Assembly: GCF_020405185.1 (NCBI RefSeq)
Contig: NZ_CP084463.1
Span: 1,116,001-1,180,000 of the forward strand
Length of the DNA stretch: 64,000 nucleotides
Reading direction: 5' to 3'
DNA from: Halomicrobium salinisoli
GTDB lineage: Archaea; Halobacteriota; Halobacteria; Halobacteriales; Haloarculaceae
A model generated the notes under the pieces. It was not told the origin of the DNA and did not search any database. It saw nothing but the letters and a program-made list of their open reading frames with translations. Made by a program: the position numbers and the translations under genes. The first letter of the stretch is position 1, and each line of letters starts with the position of its first letter. This document shows positions 19,290-27,127 of the stretch, in pieces.

Positions 19290-19442
19290 GGCCCACGCCA
19301 CGTCGGGCGTCGTCCGGCCCACGCCACCTCGGGCGTCGTCCGGCCCACGCCACCTCGGGCGTCGTCCGGCCCACGCACGTCAGGCGTCGTCCGGCCCACG
19401 CACGTCAGGCGTCGTCCGGCCCACGCACGTCAGGCGTCGTCC
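19290..19442. repeat. Six-copy 25/26 bp tandem repeat covering the 3' end of a CBS gene
   Basis: GGCCCACG marks starts at 19290, 19316, 19342, 19368, 19393 and 19418; the first three spacings are 26 bp and the last two 25 bp. On the minus strand each unit reads GGACGACGCC followed by a stop-like triplet. The CBS gene's own last codons and TGA lie in the copy at 19418-19442. Three copies keep TGA; three carry CGA instead. Confidence 0.93.
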
Positions 19443-19861
19443 GACTCCCATCTATCACGGGCCGCCTCCACCGCCGACGCCTCACGGCGGATGTCCGAGA
19501 GGTGGTGGACGACGTCGGTCAGCGTCACGATGCCGACCAGGTCGATGCCGTCGAGGACCGGCACCTTCTTGACGTTCCGGTCGGCCATCCGGCGAGCGAC
19601 GCGCTGGACCGTGCTGTCGGGCGCCGTCGTCACGACCGCTCCGTGACAGAGGTCGGCGACGGCGATCTCCGCGAGCGGACGGCCCGTCTCCAGCGCCGCC
19701 CGGAGCGCGTCCGATTCGGTGACGATGCCCGCCGGAGTCCCGTCGGCGAGCACCACGACGGACCCGACGTCCTCGGCCAGCATGCGCTCGACGGCGGCGT
19801 CGAGCGCCGCGTCGCGGTCGACGGTGACGACGTCGGTGGCCATGAGCTCGCGAACGAGCAT
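19430..19861 (-). CDS. CBS domain pair protein
   Basis: The 143-residue protein consists of two CBS motifs. The first opens MLVRELMATDVVTVDRDAALDAA and continues to GSVVVLADGTPAGIVTESDAL. The second runs from VADLCHGAVVTTAPDSTVQRVA to KVPVLDGIDLVGIVTLTDVVHHLS. Such stand-alone Bateman modules bind adenosyl ligands and regulate partners not identifiable here. The start MLVREL is chosen because the upstream in-frame sequence is hydrophobic and not conserved. The last codons (SDDA and stop) lie inside a tandem repeat. Confidence 0.9.
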   Translation of the reverse strand: MLVRELMATDVVTVDRDAALDAAVERMLAEDVGSVVVLADGTPAGIVTESDALRAALETGRPLAEIAVADLCHGAVVTTAPDSTVQRVARRMADRNVKKVPVLDGIDLVGIVTLTDVVHHLSDIRREASAVEAARDRWESDDA

Positions 19862-19943
19862 TGCTAGCAAGTAGCAGCTACTCGGAGATAAGCCGTCCGC
19901 CCGAACGAAAAGGGCCAAGGCGCCGCTGGCCGGAGGGGAGAGC

Positions 19944-20675
19944 ATGACGACAGTGGCCGTTCTGGCGAAGCCGCCGGAAGCGGGCGTCCTCCCCGAACTG
20001 GTGGCCGACGACGTGCTCTCGGAGGCGGAGGCGACGGACCTCTACGAGGCGATGCTGGCCGACGTCTGCGAGACGGTCGACGCCAGCGGCGGGGACCTGC
20101 TCGTGAACTACCGGCCGGCGGACCAGGTCGACGCCGACGTCGACGACCCTGAGGCGGCCGTTCGCTCGGTGGTCGATCCCGTGGTCGAGGAGGAACCGCG
20201 GTACGAGGTACAGGTCGGCTCGACGCTCTCGGCCCGGGTCGGCAACACGGTCACGCACCTCCTCGAGCGGGAGGGCGTCAAGACCGTGGGCGTGCTCCGG
20301 CCGACCGCGGCGCTGTGCGGCCGCCAGCGGATCGACAGCGCGGCGATGAAGCTCCGGACGAGCGCCGTGGTTCTCGGCTCGTCGACGGGCGGCGACGTCT
20401 ACTACGCCGCGTTCGGTGACACGATCGACTTCGAGGACGCCTTCGCGACGCCGGCGGTCGAGACGCTCGTCCGCCGGGCCAACGACGCCGGCCACGACGT
20501 GGACTTCGTCCCGCCGGTGCCGACGACGGGCACCCGCGAGGACCTGCTGACGGCCGTGCCGCAACTGCGGGCCCATCGCGACGCCGGCGGTCGGTGGGTG
20601 CCCCCGCGGACCGTGGACGTCGTCGACTCGCTGGGGCTGCGCGTCGAGGACGGACCGACGCTGGTCCGCGAGTGA
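19944..20675 (+). CDS. Uncharacterised protein, possibly glycosyltransferase-A-fold (DUF2064-like)
   Basis: The 243-residue acidic protein starts MTTVAVLAKPPEAGVLPELV, an opening similar to DUF2064/TIGR04282 nucleotide-diphospho-sugar transferase-like proteins. It continues with GGDLLVNYRPADQVD and AVVLGSSTGGDVYYAAFGDTIDF, where a DxD-like site might be expected but is not clear. It lacks a signal peptide. It is divergent from the CBS gene and convergent with the lactonase gene. The function is not established. Confidence 0.72.
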   Translation: MTTVAVLAKPPEAGVLPELVADDVLSEAEATDLYEAMLADVCETVDASGGDLLVNYRPADQVDADVDDPEAAVRSVVDPVVEEEPRYEVQVGSTLSARVGNTVTHLLEREGVKTVGVLRPTAALCGRQRIDSAAMKLRTSAVVLGSSTGGDVYYAAFGDTIDFEDAFATPAVETLVRRANDAGHDVDFVPPVPTTGTREDLLTAVPQLRAHRDAGGRWVPPRTVDVVDSLGLRVEDGPTLVRE

Positions 20676-20690
20676 GAGAGGCTCCGGTCG

Positions 20691-20709
20691 GCGACTGAAT
20701 TTCAGTCGC
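20691..20709. terminator. Palindrome between convergent genes (candidate bidirectional terminator)
   Basis: GCGACTGAA (20691-20699) and TTCAGTCGC (20701-20709) are exact complements around one central base. The right arm includes the last codons and stop of the minus-strand lactonase gene. The site lies in the short gap between two converging genes. Confidence 0.45.
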
Positions 20710-21757
20710 GGAACTGCAGGCAGACCGGGCTCGGCAGGTCGGCGACGTCGCCCATCGCCGAGAGTTCGCCCGTGACCTCGTCGATAGCGAATGTGACGAC
20801 GTCGTCGGTGTCCATGTTCTCCGCCAGCAGGTGCGCGCCGTCCGGCGTGATCGCGAAGTTGCGCGGCCACTCGCCCCGCGTCGAGACGCGGTCGACCGGT
20901 TCGAGTTCGCCGCTGTCCTCGTCGACCGCGAAGGCCGCGACGCTGTCGTGGCCCCGGTTGGACCCGTACACGAACTCACCGGAGGGGTGGACGTGTACGT
21001 CGGCGGTGATGTTGTCTCCGTCGTAACCCTCGGGGAGCGTCGACACGGCGTCGAGGACCGTCAGTGAGCCCGTCTCGGGGTCGCGCTCCAGCGCCGTAAT
21101 CGTGGAGTCCAGTTCGTTGATCAGGTAGGCGTGGCGGCCGTTCGGATGGAAGTCCAGGTGTCGCGGACCGGCGCCGTCGGGCAGTTCGACGGACGGCTCG
21201 GCCACGGGGACGAGGTCGCCGTCCGCCAGGTCGAGTTCGTAGACGTACACGCGGTCCGTCCCGAGGTCGGGCACGTAGGCGTACTCGTTGTCTGGCCCGG
21301 GCTGGATCGAGTGGGGATGCGGTCCGTTCTGGCGCTCGGGGTGAACGCCCTTGCCCTCGTGCTCGACGACGGTCGTCGGCTCTCCGACGGTACCGTCGTC
21401 CTCTATGGGCAGCATCGCGACGGTGCCGCCGGTGTAGTGGGCCACGAGGAGGTACTCCCCGGTCGCGTCGACGGTGCAGTGACAGGGATCAGCGCCGCCG
21501 CCAGTGACGACCTGGTTGAGGCGTTCCAGGTCGCCGTTTTCGTCGAGTTCCATGGCGGTCACGGCGCCCTCGTCGACCTCGTTGACGGCGTAGAGGTAGT
21601 GGTCGCCGGGATGCAGCGCCAGGAAGGCGGGGTTCTCCCCCGCGTCGGTCGCTCCCAGTCGCTCGATCCGGCCCTCGGCGTCCGCGCGAACCGTGTAGAC
21701 GCCCTCGCTGTCGCCGTCCGTGTACGTTCCCACGAACGCGATCCGGTCGTCGGTCAT
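20702..21757 (-). CDS. Lactonase family seven-bladed beta-propeller (6-phosphogluconolactonase-like)
   Basis: The 351-residue protein has repeated propeller blades of about 45-50 residues with the pattern HPSGEFVYGSNRGHDSVAAF, HPNGRHAYLINELDSTITAL and TPDGAHLLAENMDTDDVVTF. The pattern GADPCHCTVDATGEYLLVAHYTGGTVAML and a HPHSIQPGPD segment are family signatures. YbhE-type members hydrolyse 6-phosphogluconolactone. The role here is uncertain because haloarchaea mostly use a semi-phosphorylated Entner-Doudoroff route. The ATG at 21757 is preferred to the adjacent GTG. Confidence 0.88.
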   Translation of the reverse strand: MTDDRIAFVGTYTDGDSEGVYTVRADAEGRIERLGATDAGENPAFLALHPGDHYLYAVNEVDEGAVTAMELDENGDLERLNQVVTGGGADPCHCTVDATGEYLLVAHYTGGTVAMLPIEDDGTVGEPTTVVEHEGKGVHPERQNGPHPHSIQPGPDNEYAYVPDLGTDRVYVYELDLADGDLVPVAEPSVELPDGAGPRHLDFHPNGRHAYLINELDSTITALERDPETGSLTVLDAVSTLPEGYDGDNITADVHVHPSGEFVYGSNRGHDSVAAFAVDEDSGELEPVDRVSTRGEWPRNFAITPDGAHLLAENMDTDDVVTFAIDEVTGELSAMGDVADLPSPVCLQFRD

Positions 21758-21850
21758 CACCCGGACCTGCGACGTCCCCTCCCTTCGCTCTTTGGACCTC
21801 GGTCCCAGTGGACAGTCTCCGGCGTCCGGACGGGAATCGGCAATACGAGG

Positions 21851-21859
21851 GCTTAATTA
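21851..21859 (+). promoter_or_regulatory. TATA box for the 21882 gene
   Basis: GCTTAATTACG lies about 27 bp upstream of the ATG at 21882. This is the standard spacing for a leaderless haloarchaeal transcript and fixes the choice of start. Confidence 0.55.
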
Positions 21860-21881
21860 CGTCTACCGCAGTGAGTCTGCG

Positions 21882-22901
21882 ATGGCAGAGCTGGAGCTCA
21901 CTACAGACGCGACCGTCCCTCGCGGTCAGGAACTCACCGTCACAGTTACGGAGTCTACCGGCGCGGCGACCGATTCGTTCTCGGAGGTGTCCGAGTCGCC
22001 GAACCTTCACGCACACCAGGGATACACGACGGACGGTGCCGATCACTACTCGTTCGATACGACGTACATCTGCAAGTGGAACGGATCGTTCCACCTGATC
22101 GGGAAAAACCTGTCCCCGCTCGCTCACTTGCCGTCGGCGGTCAACCACCTCGGAGACGGGGACTATCACGCTCCGGAGGACGAGATCCACGTTCCCGTCG
22201 TGCTGTGGAACAGCGCGACCGACAACGGATCGCCCGTCGTCGCCGTGTACGACGCGGACGACCTGTCGTACAGGCGCCACTGCGCGCTCGACAGCGGGGC
22301 CAGCGGCGGGGCATCGGGCGTCTGGGTCGACGACGAGAACGGCGTCGCGTGGGTGTCCGACTTCCTCGACTCGGACACGCCCCTCTACAAGTACGACCTG
22401 GCCGACTACTCGCTTCTCGACTCGCTGTCCGCGTCGTCGGCCGTCCCGCAGGTGCAGGGCGTCTACTTTCGCGACGGGTACTTCTACCTCCCTTCGCACG
22501 ACACCCACACCACGCACGTCCTCGACGAGAACGGCGACACCCAGCAGGAGATAGCGTACCAGTCCGGCGGCGCGTACGAGGGAGTTGACTACTCCGGCGA
22601 TCGATTCGCCGTACTGCACGACCCTCGCGGGAACAGCGAGGGGCACGTCCACTTCTACGAGCAGGACACGACAGTCATCAACGCGGAGACAGTGACCGTC
22701 GGGGACGGGGCGAACACCTACGCGCTCGGCGGGTTCCGTGGGGGCGGAACCGACGTCCGGATCGAGGCCGACGTCGAGGGCGCTGGCTGTACTCCTGCCC
22801 CTCGGCTCCACTCTGCGTCCGTTCGGTTTCCGTCGGCACCTGCGGCCGCCGCCGTAACTGCCGGGGGGCCTCGAAACGAGACGCCCGTCAGCAGTCGGTA
22901 G
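21882..22901 (+). CDS. Beta-propeller-like protein of unknown function, C-terminus apparently decayed
   Basis: The function is not recognised. The 339-residue frame starts MAELELTTDATVPRGQELTV. It carries aromatic, glycine-rich strands (HQGYTTDGADHYSFDTTYIC, GASGGASGVWVDDENGVAWVSDFL, QVQGVYFRDGYFYLPSHDTH) that resemble blade repeats found in some phage-tail and surface proteins. After about residue 300 (VEGAGC) the sequence becomes Pro/Ala/Arg-rich with no fold signal, which suggests truncation or a frameshift. It has no signal peptide. It sits beside tRNA-Ser with repeated tRNA tails, as accessory DNA often does. Confidence 0.65.
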   Translation: MAELELTTDATVPRGQELTVTVTESTGAATDSFSEVSESPNLHAHQGYTTDGADHYSFDTTYICKWNGSFHLIGKNLSPLAHLPSAVNHLGDGDYHAPEDEIHVPVVLWNSATDNGSPVVAVYDADDLSYRRHCALDSGASGGASGVWVDDENGVAWVSDFLDSDTPLYKYDLADYSLLDSLSASSAVPQVQGVYFRDGYFYLPSHDTHTTHVLDENGDTQQEIAYQSGGAYEGVDYSGDRFAVLHDPRGNSEGHVHFYEQDTTVINAETVTVGDGANTYALGGFRGGGTDVRIEADVEGAGCTPAPRLHSASVRFPSAPAAAAVTAGGPRNETPVSSR

Positions 22902-23060
22902 CCGGGAGAGTCGGTGGCCGGTAGAACGCGCCTGACGATCTCGTCGATGGTCTACCGAGGCCTCTGAGAGAACTCCGCGACGGGGCGGGAATAATAACGA
23001 TACCTTCAACTTTTTCGGGGCTGAACATCGCGACGCAACCCACTGGTGGCGGTCGTCGGC

Positions 23061-23081
23061 TCCGTGGTCAGAGACCACGGA
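23061..23081. repeat. Perfect 9 bp inverted repeat upstream of tRNA-Ser
   Basis: TCCGTGGTC (23061-23069) and GACCACGGA (23073-23081) are exact complements around AGA, 32 bp before tRNA-Ser. It may be a terminator for rightward transcription or a recombination relic. The rest of 22902-23112 shows no gene; an AATAATAACG tract near 22990 could be a promoter. Confidence 0.45.
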
Positions 23082-23112
23082 ACGCGGCGTCGGGACGCCA
23101 TCGAGATCGCTC

Positions 23113-23196
23113 GGTGGGGTGGCAGAGCGGCCCATTGCGCCTGCCTTGAGAGCAGGTGTCCGAGAGGACTCCTGGGTTCAAATCCCAGCCCCACCG
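23113..23196 (+). tRNA. tRNA-Ser (anticodon TGA)
   Basis: This is an 84-nt type II tRNA. Acceptor arms GGTGGGG and CCCCACC pair, followed by discriminator G. The anticodon stem is CCTGC/GCAGG around loop CTTGAGA, with anticodon TGA reading TCA. A long variable arm follows (TGTCCGAGAGGACT), then the T arm CTGGG/CCCAG around TTCAAAT. CCA is not encoded. Its 3' portion is repeated at 23299 and 23404, so it may be an integration target. Confidence 0.95.
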
Positions 23197-23457
23197 CATT
23201 TGCTCCAAGCGAGTACGCGAGGAGCAATGCATCTACGCTGGGATTTGAGCCCTACCAGACGCAGCGGCCGAACGACGTGAGGCCGACCGTCTGGGTCCGG
23301 TTCAAATCCCAGCCCCACCGCTTCTGTGCGAACGACAGTGAGCACTGAGCGGCGCAACTGGGATTTGAATCACGGCAGACCGAGCGAAGCGAGGTCTGGC
23401 ATCGGGTTCAAATCCCAGCCCCACCGCGTTTGCTCCGAGCGAGTACGCGAGGAGCAA
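23174..23457 (+). repeat. tRNA-Ser tail repeats and nested palindromes (att-like region)
   Basis: The sequence GGGTTCAAATCCCAGCCCC, the tRNA-Ser T arm and acceptor end, recurs at 23404-23427 and, with one base fewer, at 23299-23321. A neighbouring hairpin (TTGCTCC and GGAGCAA around GCGAGTACGC) follows the first and last copies, making a near-identical 54 bp direct repeat 230 bp apart (23174-23227 and 23404-23457). Between them, CTGGGATTTGA elements at 23238 and 23358 are reversed copies of the T arm, each enclosing an inner CAGAC/GTCTG pair. The interval 23197-23596 contains no gene. Confidence 0.85.
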
Positions 23458-23560
23458 CTGGCATCCGTCACGTACCGAAGGCGACGGGCCCGGGGACAGT
23501 GTGGTTCTAATCGGGACGTAGTCTGTGTCTTTCTGTCGGATCGGCGAGCAACACGAAGAC

Positions 23561-23568
23561 TTTATACC
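23561..23568 (+). promoter_or_regulatory. TATA box for the surface protein gene
   Basis: CGAAGACTTTATACC gives a good BRE plus TATA at 23561-23566, about 33 bp upstream of the ATG at 23597. It predicts a very short leader. Confidence 0.6.
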
Positions 23569-23596
23569 GTGAGTGTGACGCCACAATCGAGTAACG

Positions 23597-24934
23597 ATGG
23601 GGTCGAATGACACTGATCGGCGGGGTCGCGTCGCCCTGAGCGCGGTCCTCGTCTGTGCACTGGTCCTCGCCGCGGTGGCGCCGGCGGCGGCGGCGCCGCG
23701 CATCTTCATCACCGACGCGGATCTCGAATCGGAACGCGCGCTCGCCGGCGAGCGAGTCAACGTCACCGTCGATCTGGAGAACAGCGGTGACGGGGGTGCC
23801 CTGTCCGTGGACGTCACGGCCAACGACACGGTCGTGGCGGAGCGACGGGTCAGTGTGGAGGCGAACTCCGAGCGGACCGTCACGACGAACTTCACCGTCG
23901 ACGACCCGGGCACCTACAGGATCCGCGTCAACGACGAGGGCGCCGGGTGGCTGACCGTCGGGAACGCGGTCGCCGAGACGGTCGAGGAGCGCGCGGACGG
24001 ACGGACCTCGCGCGTCCGGGTCGTGGGGGCGTCGTCCGGAGCGAGCGTGACGGCGGACTTCGCCGAGAACGACGACGACGTGGCCGTGAGGTCGCTGACG
24101 ATGACGACGGACCGGTCGTCGTTCGATCGACGGGTAGCGACGTACGCGCCGCCGGGGAACGCGTCGTTCCCCGTCCCCAACGGGTCCGCGTCGACGGCGC
24201 TCGGCGCGCTCACGCTCGAACCGGTGAGTGACGTCGACGACGACACCGTCCGGGTCAGCGTCGATCGGTCGCTGCTGAGCACCCACGGCGTGGCCGCGTC
24301 GGACGTGGGTGCCTACAGCTACGACGACGGCACCTACCGCGCGGTGCCGACCGGCGTCGTCGAAACGACGAACTCGCAGGTGACCTACGAGGTCGAGGCC
24401 AACGGCTCCGCGTACGTCATCGGCGTCCTCCGGCCGGAGATGGTGGTCCGCGAACGGACCGTGAACGTGACGGAGACCGACGAGGGATGGCGGTTCGCGC
24501 TCGACGCCACCGTCGAGAACGTCGGCCCCGTCGACGGCGAGTACGCGGCCGCGATGGCGATCGACGGCGAGTCGGTCGACAACGGGAGCGTCGAGGTCAG
24601 TGCGGGCGAGACCGGGACGGTCGAGTTCGAGCACGTCGTCACCGAGAGCGGCACGTACGACGTGGGGCTCGACGGGGACGTCGTTCGGACGGTGGCCGTC
24701 AGCGGCGGCGGGTCGGACGGCGCGACCACTGACGGATCGAACAGCGAGACCGGCGCCGACGGGAGCGACGGCGATTCGCCGACCGCGACGGACGGCGGCG
24801 ACGGAGCGTCCGGCGACGGCCTGAGCGTCGACGTCTCGGTCCCCAGCGTCGAGGACCTCGGCGTCAGGAACGTGGTGATCGGCGCGAGCGTGGCGGTCCT
24901 CGCCGGCGGCGTGGCGCTCATCCGACGTCTCTGA
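23597..24934 (+). CDS. Secreted or surface-anchored protein with CARDB-like domains
   Basis: The 445-residue protein has a Sec-type signal (basic RRGRVALSAVLVCALVLAAVAPAAAA-like head, cleavage near residue 33). A CARDB-like domain follows (ERALAGERVNVTVDLENSG to DDPGTYRIRVN), then a middle domain and a second CARDB-like unit (WRFALDATVENVGPVDGEYAAAM to GTYDVGLDG). A Ser/Thr/Gly/Asp-rich linker at about 375-410 precedes a final membrane helix (VVIGASVAVLAGGVALI) and a basic end. This layout is typical of haloarchaeal cell-surface proteins tethered by a C-terminal helix. The ligand is unknown. Confidence 0.85.
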   Translation: MGSNDTDRRGRVALSAVLVCALVLAAVAPAAAAPRIFITDADLESERALAGERVNVTVDLENSGDGGALSVDVTANDTVVAERRVSVEANSERTVTTNFTVDDPGTYRIRVNDEGAGWLTVGNAVAETVEERADGRTSRVRVVGASSGASVTADFAENDDDVAVRSLTMTTDRSSFDRRVATYAPPGNASFPVPNGSASTALGALTLEPVSDVDDDTVRVSVDRSLLSTHGVAASDVGAYSYDDGTYRAVPTGVVETTNSQVTYEVEANGSAYVIGVLRPEMVVRERTVNVTETDEGWRFALDATVENVGPVDGEYAAAMAIDGESVDNGSVEVSAGETGTVEFEHVVTESGTYDVGLDGDVVRTVAVSGGGSDGATTDGSNSETGADGSDGDSPTATDGGDGASGDGLSVDVSVPSVEDLGVRNVVIGASVAVLAGGVALIRRL

Positions 24935-25009
24935 ACCGCGACGCACACTGGCGACCGCTGGCCGCTCGTGACCGGGAGACTTTTGCCGAGGTCCGCCCAG
25001 CAACCCCGT

Positions 25010-25309
25010 ATGGACTGGCCGTTCGATCCCGACGGTGAGAAGGGCAGCGAGGGGCGTCGCAAGTACGGGCACGCCATCCTGGCGAAGAAAATCGACGAGG
25101 AGGAGGACTTCCCCCTCTCAGCCGAGGAGTACGTCGACCAGTACGGCGACCACCCCGTCCGGATCGACTACGAGACCGTCGTGAGCGTGGCGGACGTCTT
25201 CGAGCTCGTCGATCAGGAGGAGTTCGAGGACTTCCCTGACTTCCACGGCACGGTCGGGGAGGCGCTCCGTGAGGCCGACTACTGGCCCTACCGCCTCGAG
25301 CACGCCTGA
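25010..25309 (+). CDS. Small conserved haloarchaeal protein (DUF5785-like)
   Basis: This 99-residue acidic protein begins MDWPFDPDGEKGSEGRRKYGHAI, continues with EEDFPLSAEEYVDQYGDHPVRIDYETVVSV and ends DYWPYRLEHA. It is a recognisable haloarchaeal family of unknown function. There are no cysteines or membrane segments. ATG at 25010 is chosen because upstream in-frame residues are basic. The sequence at its stop (CTGAGG followed by a CGG) is echoed in the 19 bp tandem repeat just downstream. Confidence 0.82.
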   Translation: MDWPFDPDGEKGSEGRRKYGHAILAKKIDEEEDFPLSAEEYVDQYGDHPVRIDYETVVSVADVFELVDQEEFEDFPDFHGTVGEALREADYWPYRLEHA

Positions 25310-25320
25310 GGATTCGGATC

Positions 25321-25415
25321 ACCACTGGGAGTCCGGAACCTCACTGAGGGCCCGGAACCTCACTGAGGGCCCGGAACCTCACTGAGGGCCCGAAACCTCA
25401 CTGAGGGCCCGAAAT
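25321..25415. repeat. 19 bp tandem repeat, four clear copies plus one degenerate
   Basis: CTCACTGAGGGCCCGGAAC begins at 25340, 25359, 25378 and 25397, a strict 19 bp period, with A replacing one G in the later copies. A degenerate copy occupies 25321-25339. Each unit contains CTGAGG and a central GGGCCC palindrome. The whole 25310-25612 gap holds only this repeat and the promoter of the next gene (CATATTT near 25580). Confidence 0.92.
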
Positions 25416-25612
25416 TTCGGTTCGTCGGTGGAGTGGTCCCGGTCTCCGGCGAGGAGTCTCCGCATTAGCTACAGCGTCTGCTGACGAGGTACTGGGCTTT
25501 CGAGAGGAGGGCTGTTCGTTTCGCTGCTTCCGGCGTCCGTTCGGGCGCTCCGGCCGGCGGAACGTTCAGCCTCGTGAACACATATTTCCGGCTACGGGTG
25601 GTACTGCCTCGC

Positions 25613-25945
25613 ATGGCAACTCGCGATCCGCTGGACGGCGAGGCGCTCCCCGAAGCGGTCGTCGACGACCTGCTGGACGACGGACGGCGTCGACGCCTCC
25701 TCGACGTGCTGTTCGAGGCCGACGGGCCGATGGCGATCGACGACGTCGCGACGGAGCTGTGGGCCCGGGAGACCGATACGGACCCGGAGGACGTGAGCGA
25801 CAACGAGCGGCGTCGCGTTCGCAACGACGTCTTCCAGCATCACCTCCCCAAACTGACCGCGACGGAGGTCGTCGCGTACGACTCCGTGGTCGGGACCCTC
25901 GAACTCGACGACGCCGGACCGGTGTTCGAGCGGCTCCGGGAGTGA
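25613..25945 (+). CDS. Haloarchaeal winged-helix-like small regulator (DUF7344-type)
   Basis: The 110-residue protein begins MATRDPLDGEALPEAVVDDLLDDGRRR. It contains RRLLDVLFEADGPMAIDDVATELWARE, then NERRRVRNDVFQHHLPKLTATEVVAYDSVVGTLEL, the pattern of archaeal DUF7344 winged-helix proteins in which HHxHLPKL lies in the recognition region. It is probably a transcription regulator with unknown targets. A CATATTT about 30 bp upstream indicates a leaderless transcript starting at this ATG. Confidence 0.82.
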   Translation: MATRDPLDGEALPEAVVDDLLDDGRRRRLLDVLFEADGPMAIDDVATELWARETDTDPEDVSDNERRRVRNDVFQHHLPKLTATEVVAYDSVVGTLELDDAGPVFERLRE

Positions 25946-26028
25946 TCGATCGCCCGGAAAGATTGGTTCCGGCCGAGTAAAAGCGTGGTGCAGGTAGCTT
26001 TTAGAGCATACGTGAGCTATTCGACACC

Positions 26029-26634
26029 ATGAATACGGACGTCACTGTCAGCGAGGTGATGGACCGGGAATTCGTCGGCGTCACCGAGTCGGACGGCGTC
26101 CTCGAGACGGTCGAGTTGCTCCTGCAGGAGGAGATCGAAGTGGCCGTCGTCCTCCGCGGGCAGGACCCGGTCGGGGTGTTCGCCGACCGGGACGCGCTCG
26201 GCCTGCTGGTCGCGGACGACGGGCCGGATCACCTGGCGGACGCGACCGTCGGCGAGGTGATGACCGAGGAGATCCCGTCGGTCGACGGCGACGCCAGCCT
26301 GGCGGCCGCGCGCGACCGGATGACCACGCGCGACACTCGCTGGCTGATCGTCTCCGACGGCACGGAGCCGACGGGCGTGCTCACCGAACACGACCTCCTG
26401 ACGAGTTCGACGCTCCAGCGGGCGACGGGCACGAGCGAGGCCGAGAGCGTCGAGGCCTCCGCTCGGCGGGTCGAGGCCGGCCGAGAGGCGGACGCCGGAG
26501 CCGGCGCCACGGAGGGGGCCGGCGGCCAGAGCGGGTTCGAGGACCAGAGCATCTGTGAGAAGTGCGGGACGCTCGCCCACGACCTGTCTTCGTTCAACGG
26601 GCAGCTGCTGTGTGCCGACTGTCGGGACATCTGA
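26029..26634 (+). CDS. CBS domain pair protein with C-terminal zinc ribbon
   Basis: The 201-residue protein has two CBS motifs: VSEVMDREFVGVTESDGVLE to PVGVFADRDALGLL, and VGEVMTEEIPSVDGDASLAAA to PTGVLTEHDLLTSS. A 30-residue Ala/Glu/Gly linker follows, then a zinc ribbon (CEKCGTLAHDLSSFNGQLLCADC, two CxxC pairs) at the extreme C-terminus. CBS plus zinc ribbon suggests ligand-controlled binding of nucleic acid or a protein. It is translationally coupled (TGATG) to the acetyltransferase downstream. A TTTTAGAG box about 27 bp upstream suggests a leaderless start. Confidence 0.9.
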   Translation: MNTDVTVSEVMDREFVGVTESDGVLETVELLLQEEIEVAVVLRGQDPVGVFADRDALGLLVADDGPDHLADATVGEVMTEEIPSVDGDASLAAARDRMTTRDTRWLIVSDGTEPTGVLTEHDLLTSSTLQRATGTSEAESVEASARRVEAGREADAGAGATEGAGGQSGFEDQSICEKCGTLAHDLSSFNGQLLCADCRDI

Positions 26635-27101
26635 TGGAGGTCGCCGTCGCCGACGCCGCCGACGCCGACGCCGTCGCCGACCTCTGGGTGGCACTGGCCG
26701 CCGACCAGATAGCCCACGGCTCGCACATCCTCCCCGGGGAGAACCGGGCGACCATCCGCGAGTCCGTCGACCATCACCTGGTCGCCGACGAACTCCTGGT
26801 CGCTCGCCGCGACGGCGTCGTCGTCGGTTTCGTCATGTTCACCGTCGAGAACGGCCGGTTCGAGCAGGACGCCGACCGCGGCATCGTGGAGAACATCTAC
26901 GTGACGCCTGCTCACCGCGGCCGTGGAGTCGGGAGCGAACTCCTGGCGGCGGCCGAACGCACACTCGAGGACCGGGGCGTCGACGTTGTCGCGCTGGACG
27001 TCATGGCCGATAACGAGGCGGCCCGACGGTTCTACCGCCGCCACGGATACGAGCCCCATCGGGTGCAGATGGAGAAGGCGACGGAAAGCGACACGCTCTA
27101 A
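26634..27101 (+). CDS. GNAT family N-acetyltransferase
   Basis: The 155-residue protein is a complete GNAT domain. The acetyl-CoA pyrophosphate loop is seen in VENIYVTPAHRGRGVGSELLAAAE (Q/RxxGxG/A form, about residues 85-108). It is followed by VVALDVMADNEAARRFYRRHGYEPHRVQMEK, typical of RimI-like members. The substrate is unknown. The start overlaps the stop of the CBS-zinc ribbon gene in TGATG, so the two are co-expressed and might act on a shared process. Confidence 0.9.
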   Translation: MEVAVADAADADAVADLWVALAADQIAHGSHILPGENRATIRESVDHHLVADELLVARRDGVVVGFVMFTVENGRFEQDADRGIVENIYVTPAHRGRGVGSELLAAAERTLEDRGVDVVALDVMADNEAARRFYRRHGYEPHRVQMEKATESDTL

Positions 27102-27127
27102 ACACTCCCCGCGCTACGTGCGACTGC

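Noticed and set aside
19290..19442. CRISPR array
   Set aside because: Units are contiguous 25/26 bp repeats without unique spacers, and no cas genes are nearby; the same holds for the 19, 23 and 16 bp arrays.
21882..23596. Complete provirus or integrative element at tRNA-Ser
   Set aside because: Only one doubtful accessory gene and repeated tRNA tails are present; no integrase, replication or structural genes.
25465..25612. Short minus-strand frame ending AKRTALLSKAQYLVSRRCS
   Set aside because: About 38 codons with only a GTG start, basic composition and no promoter; not enough support for a gene.
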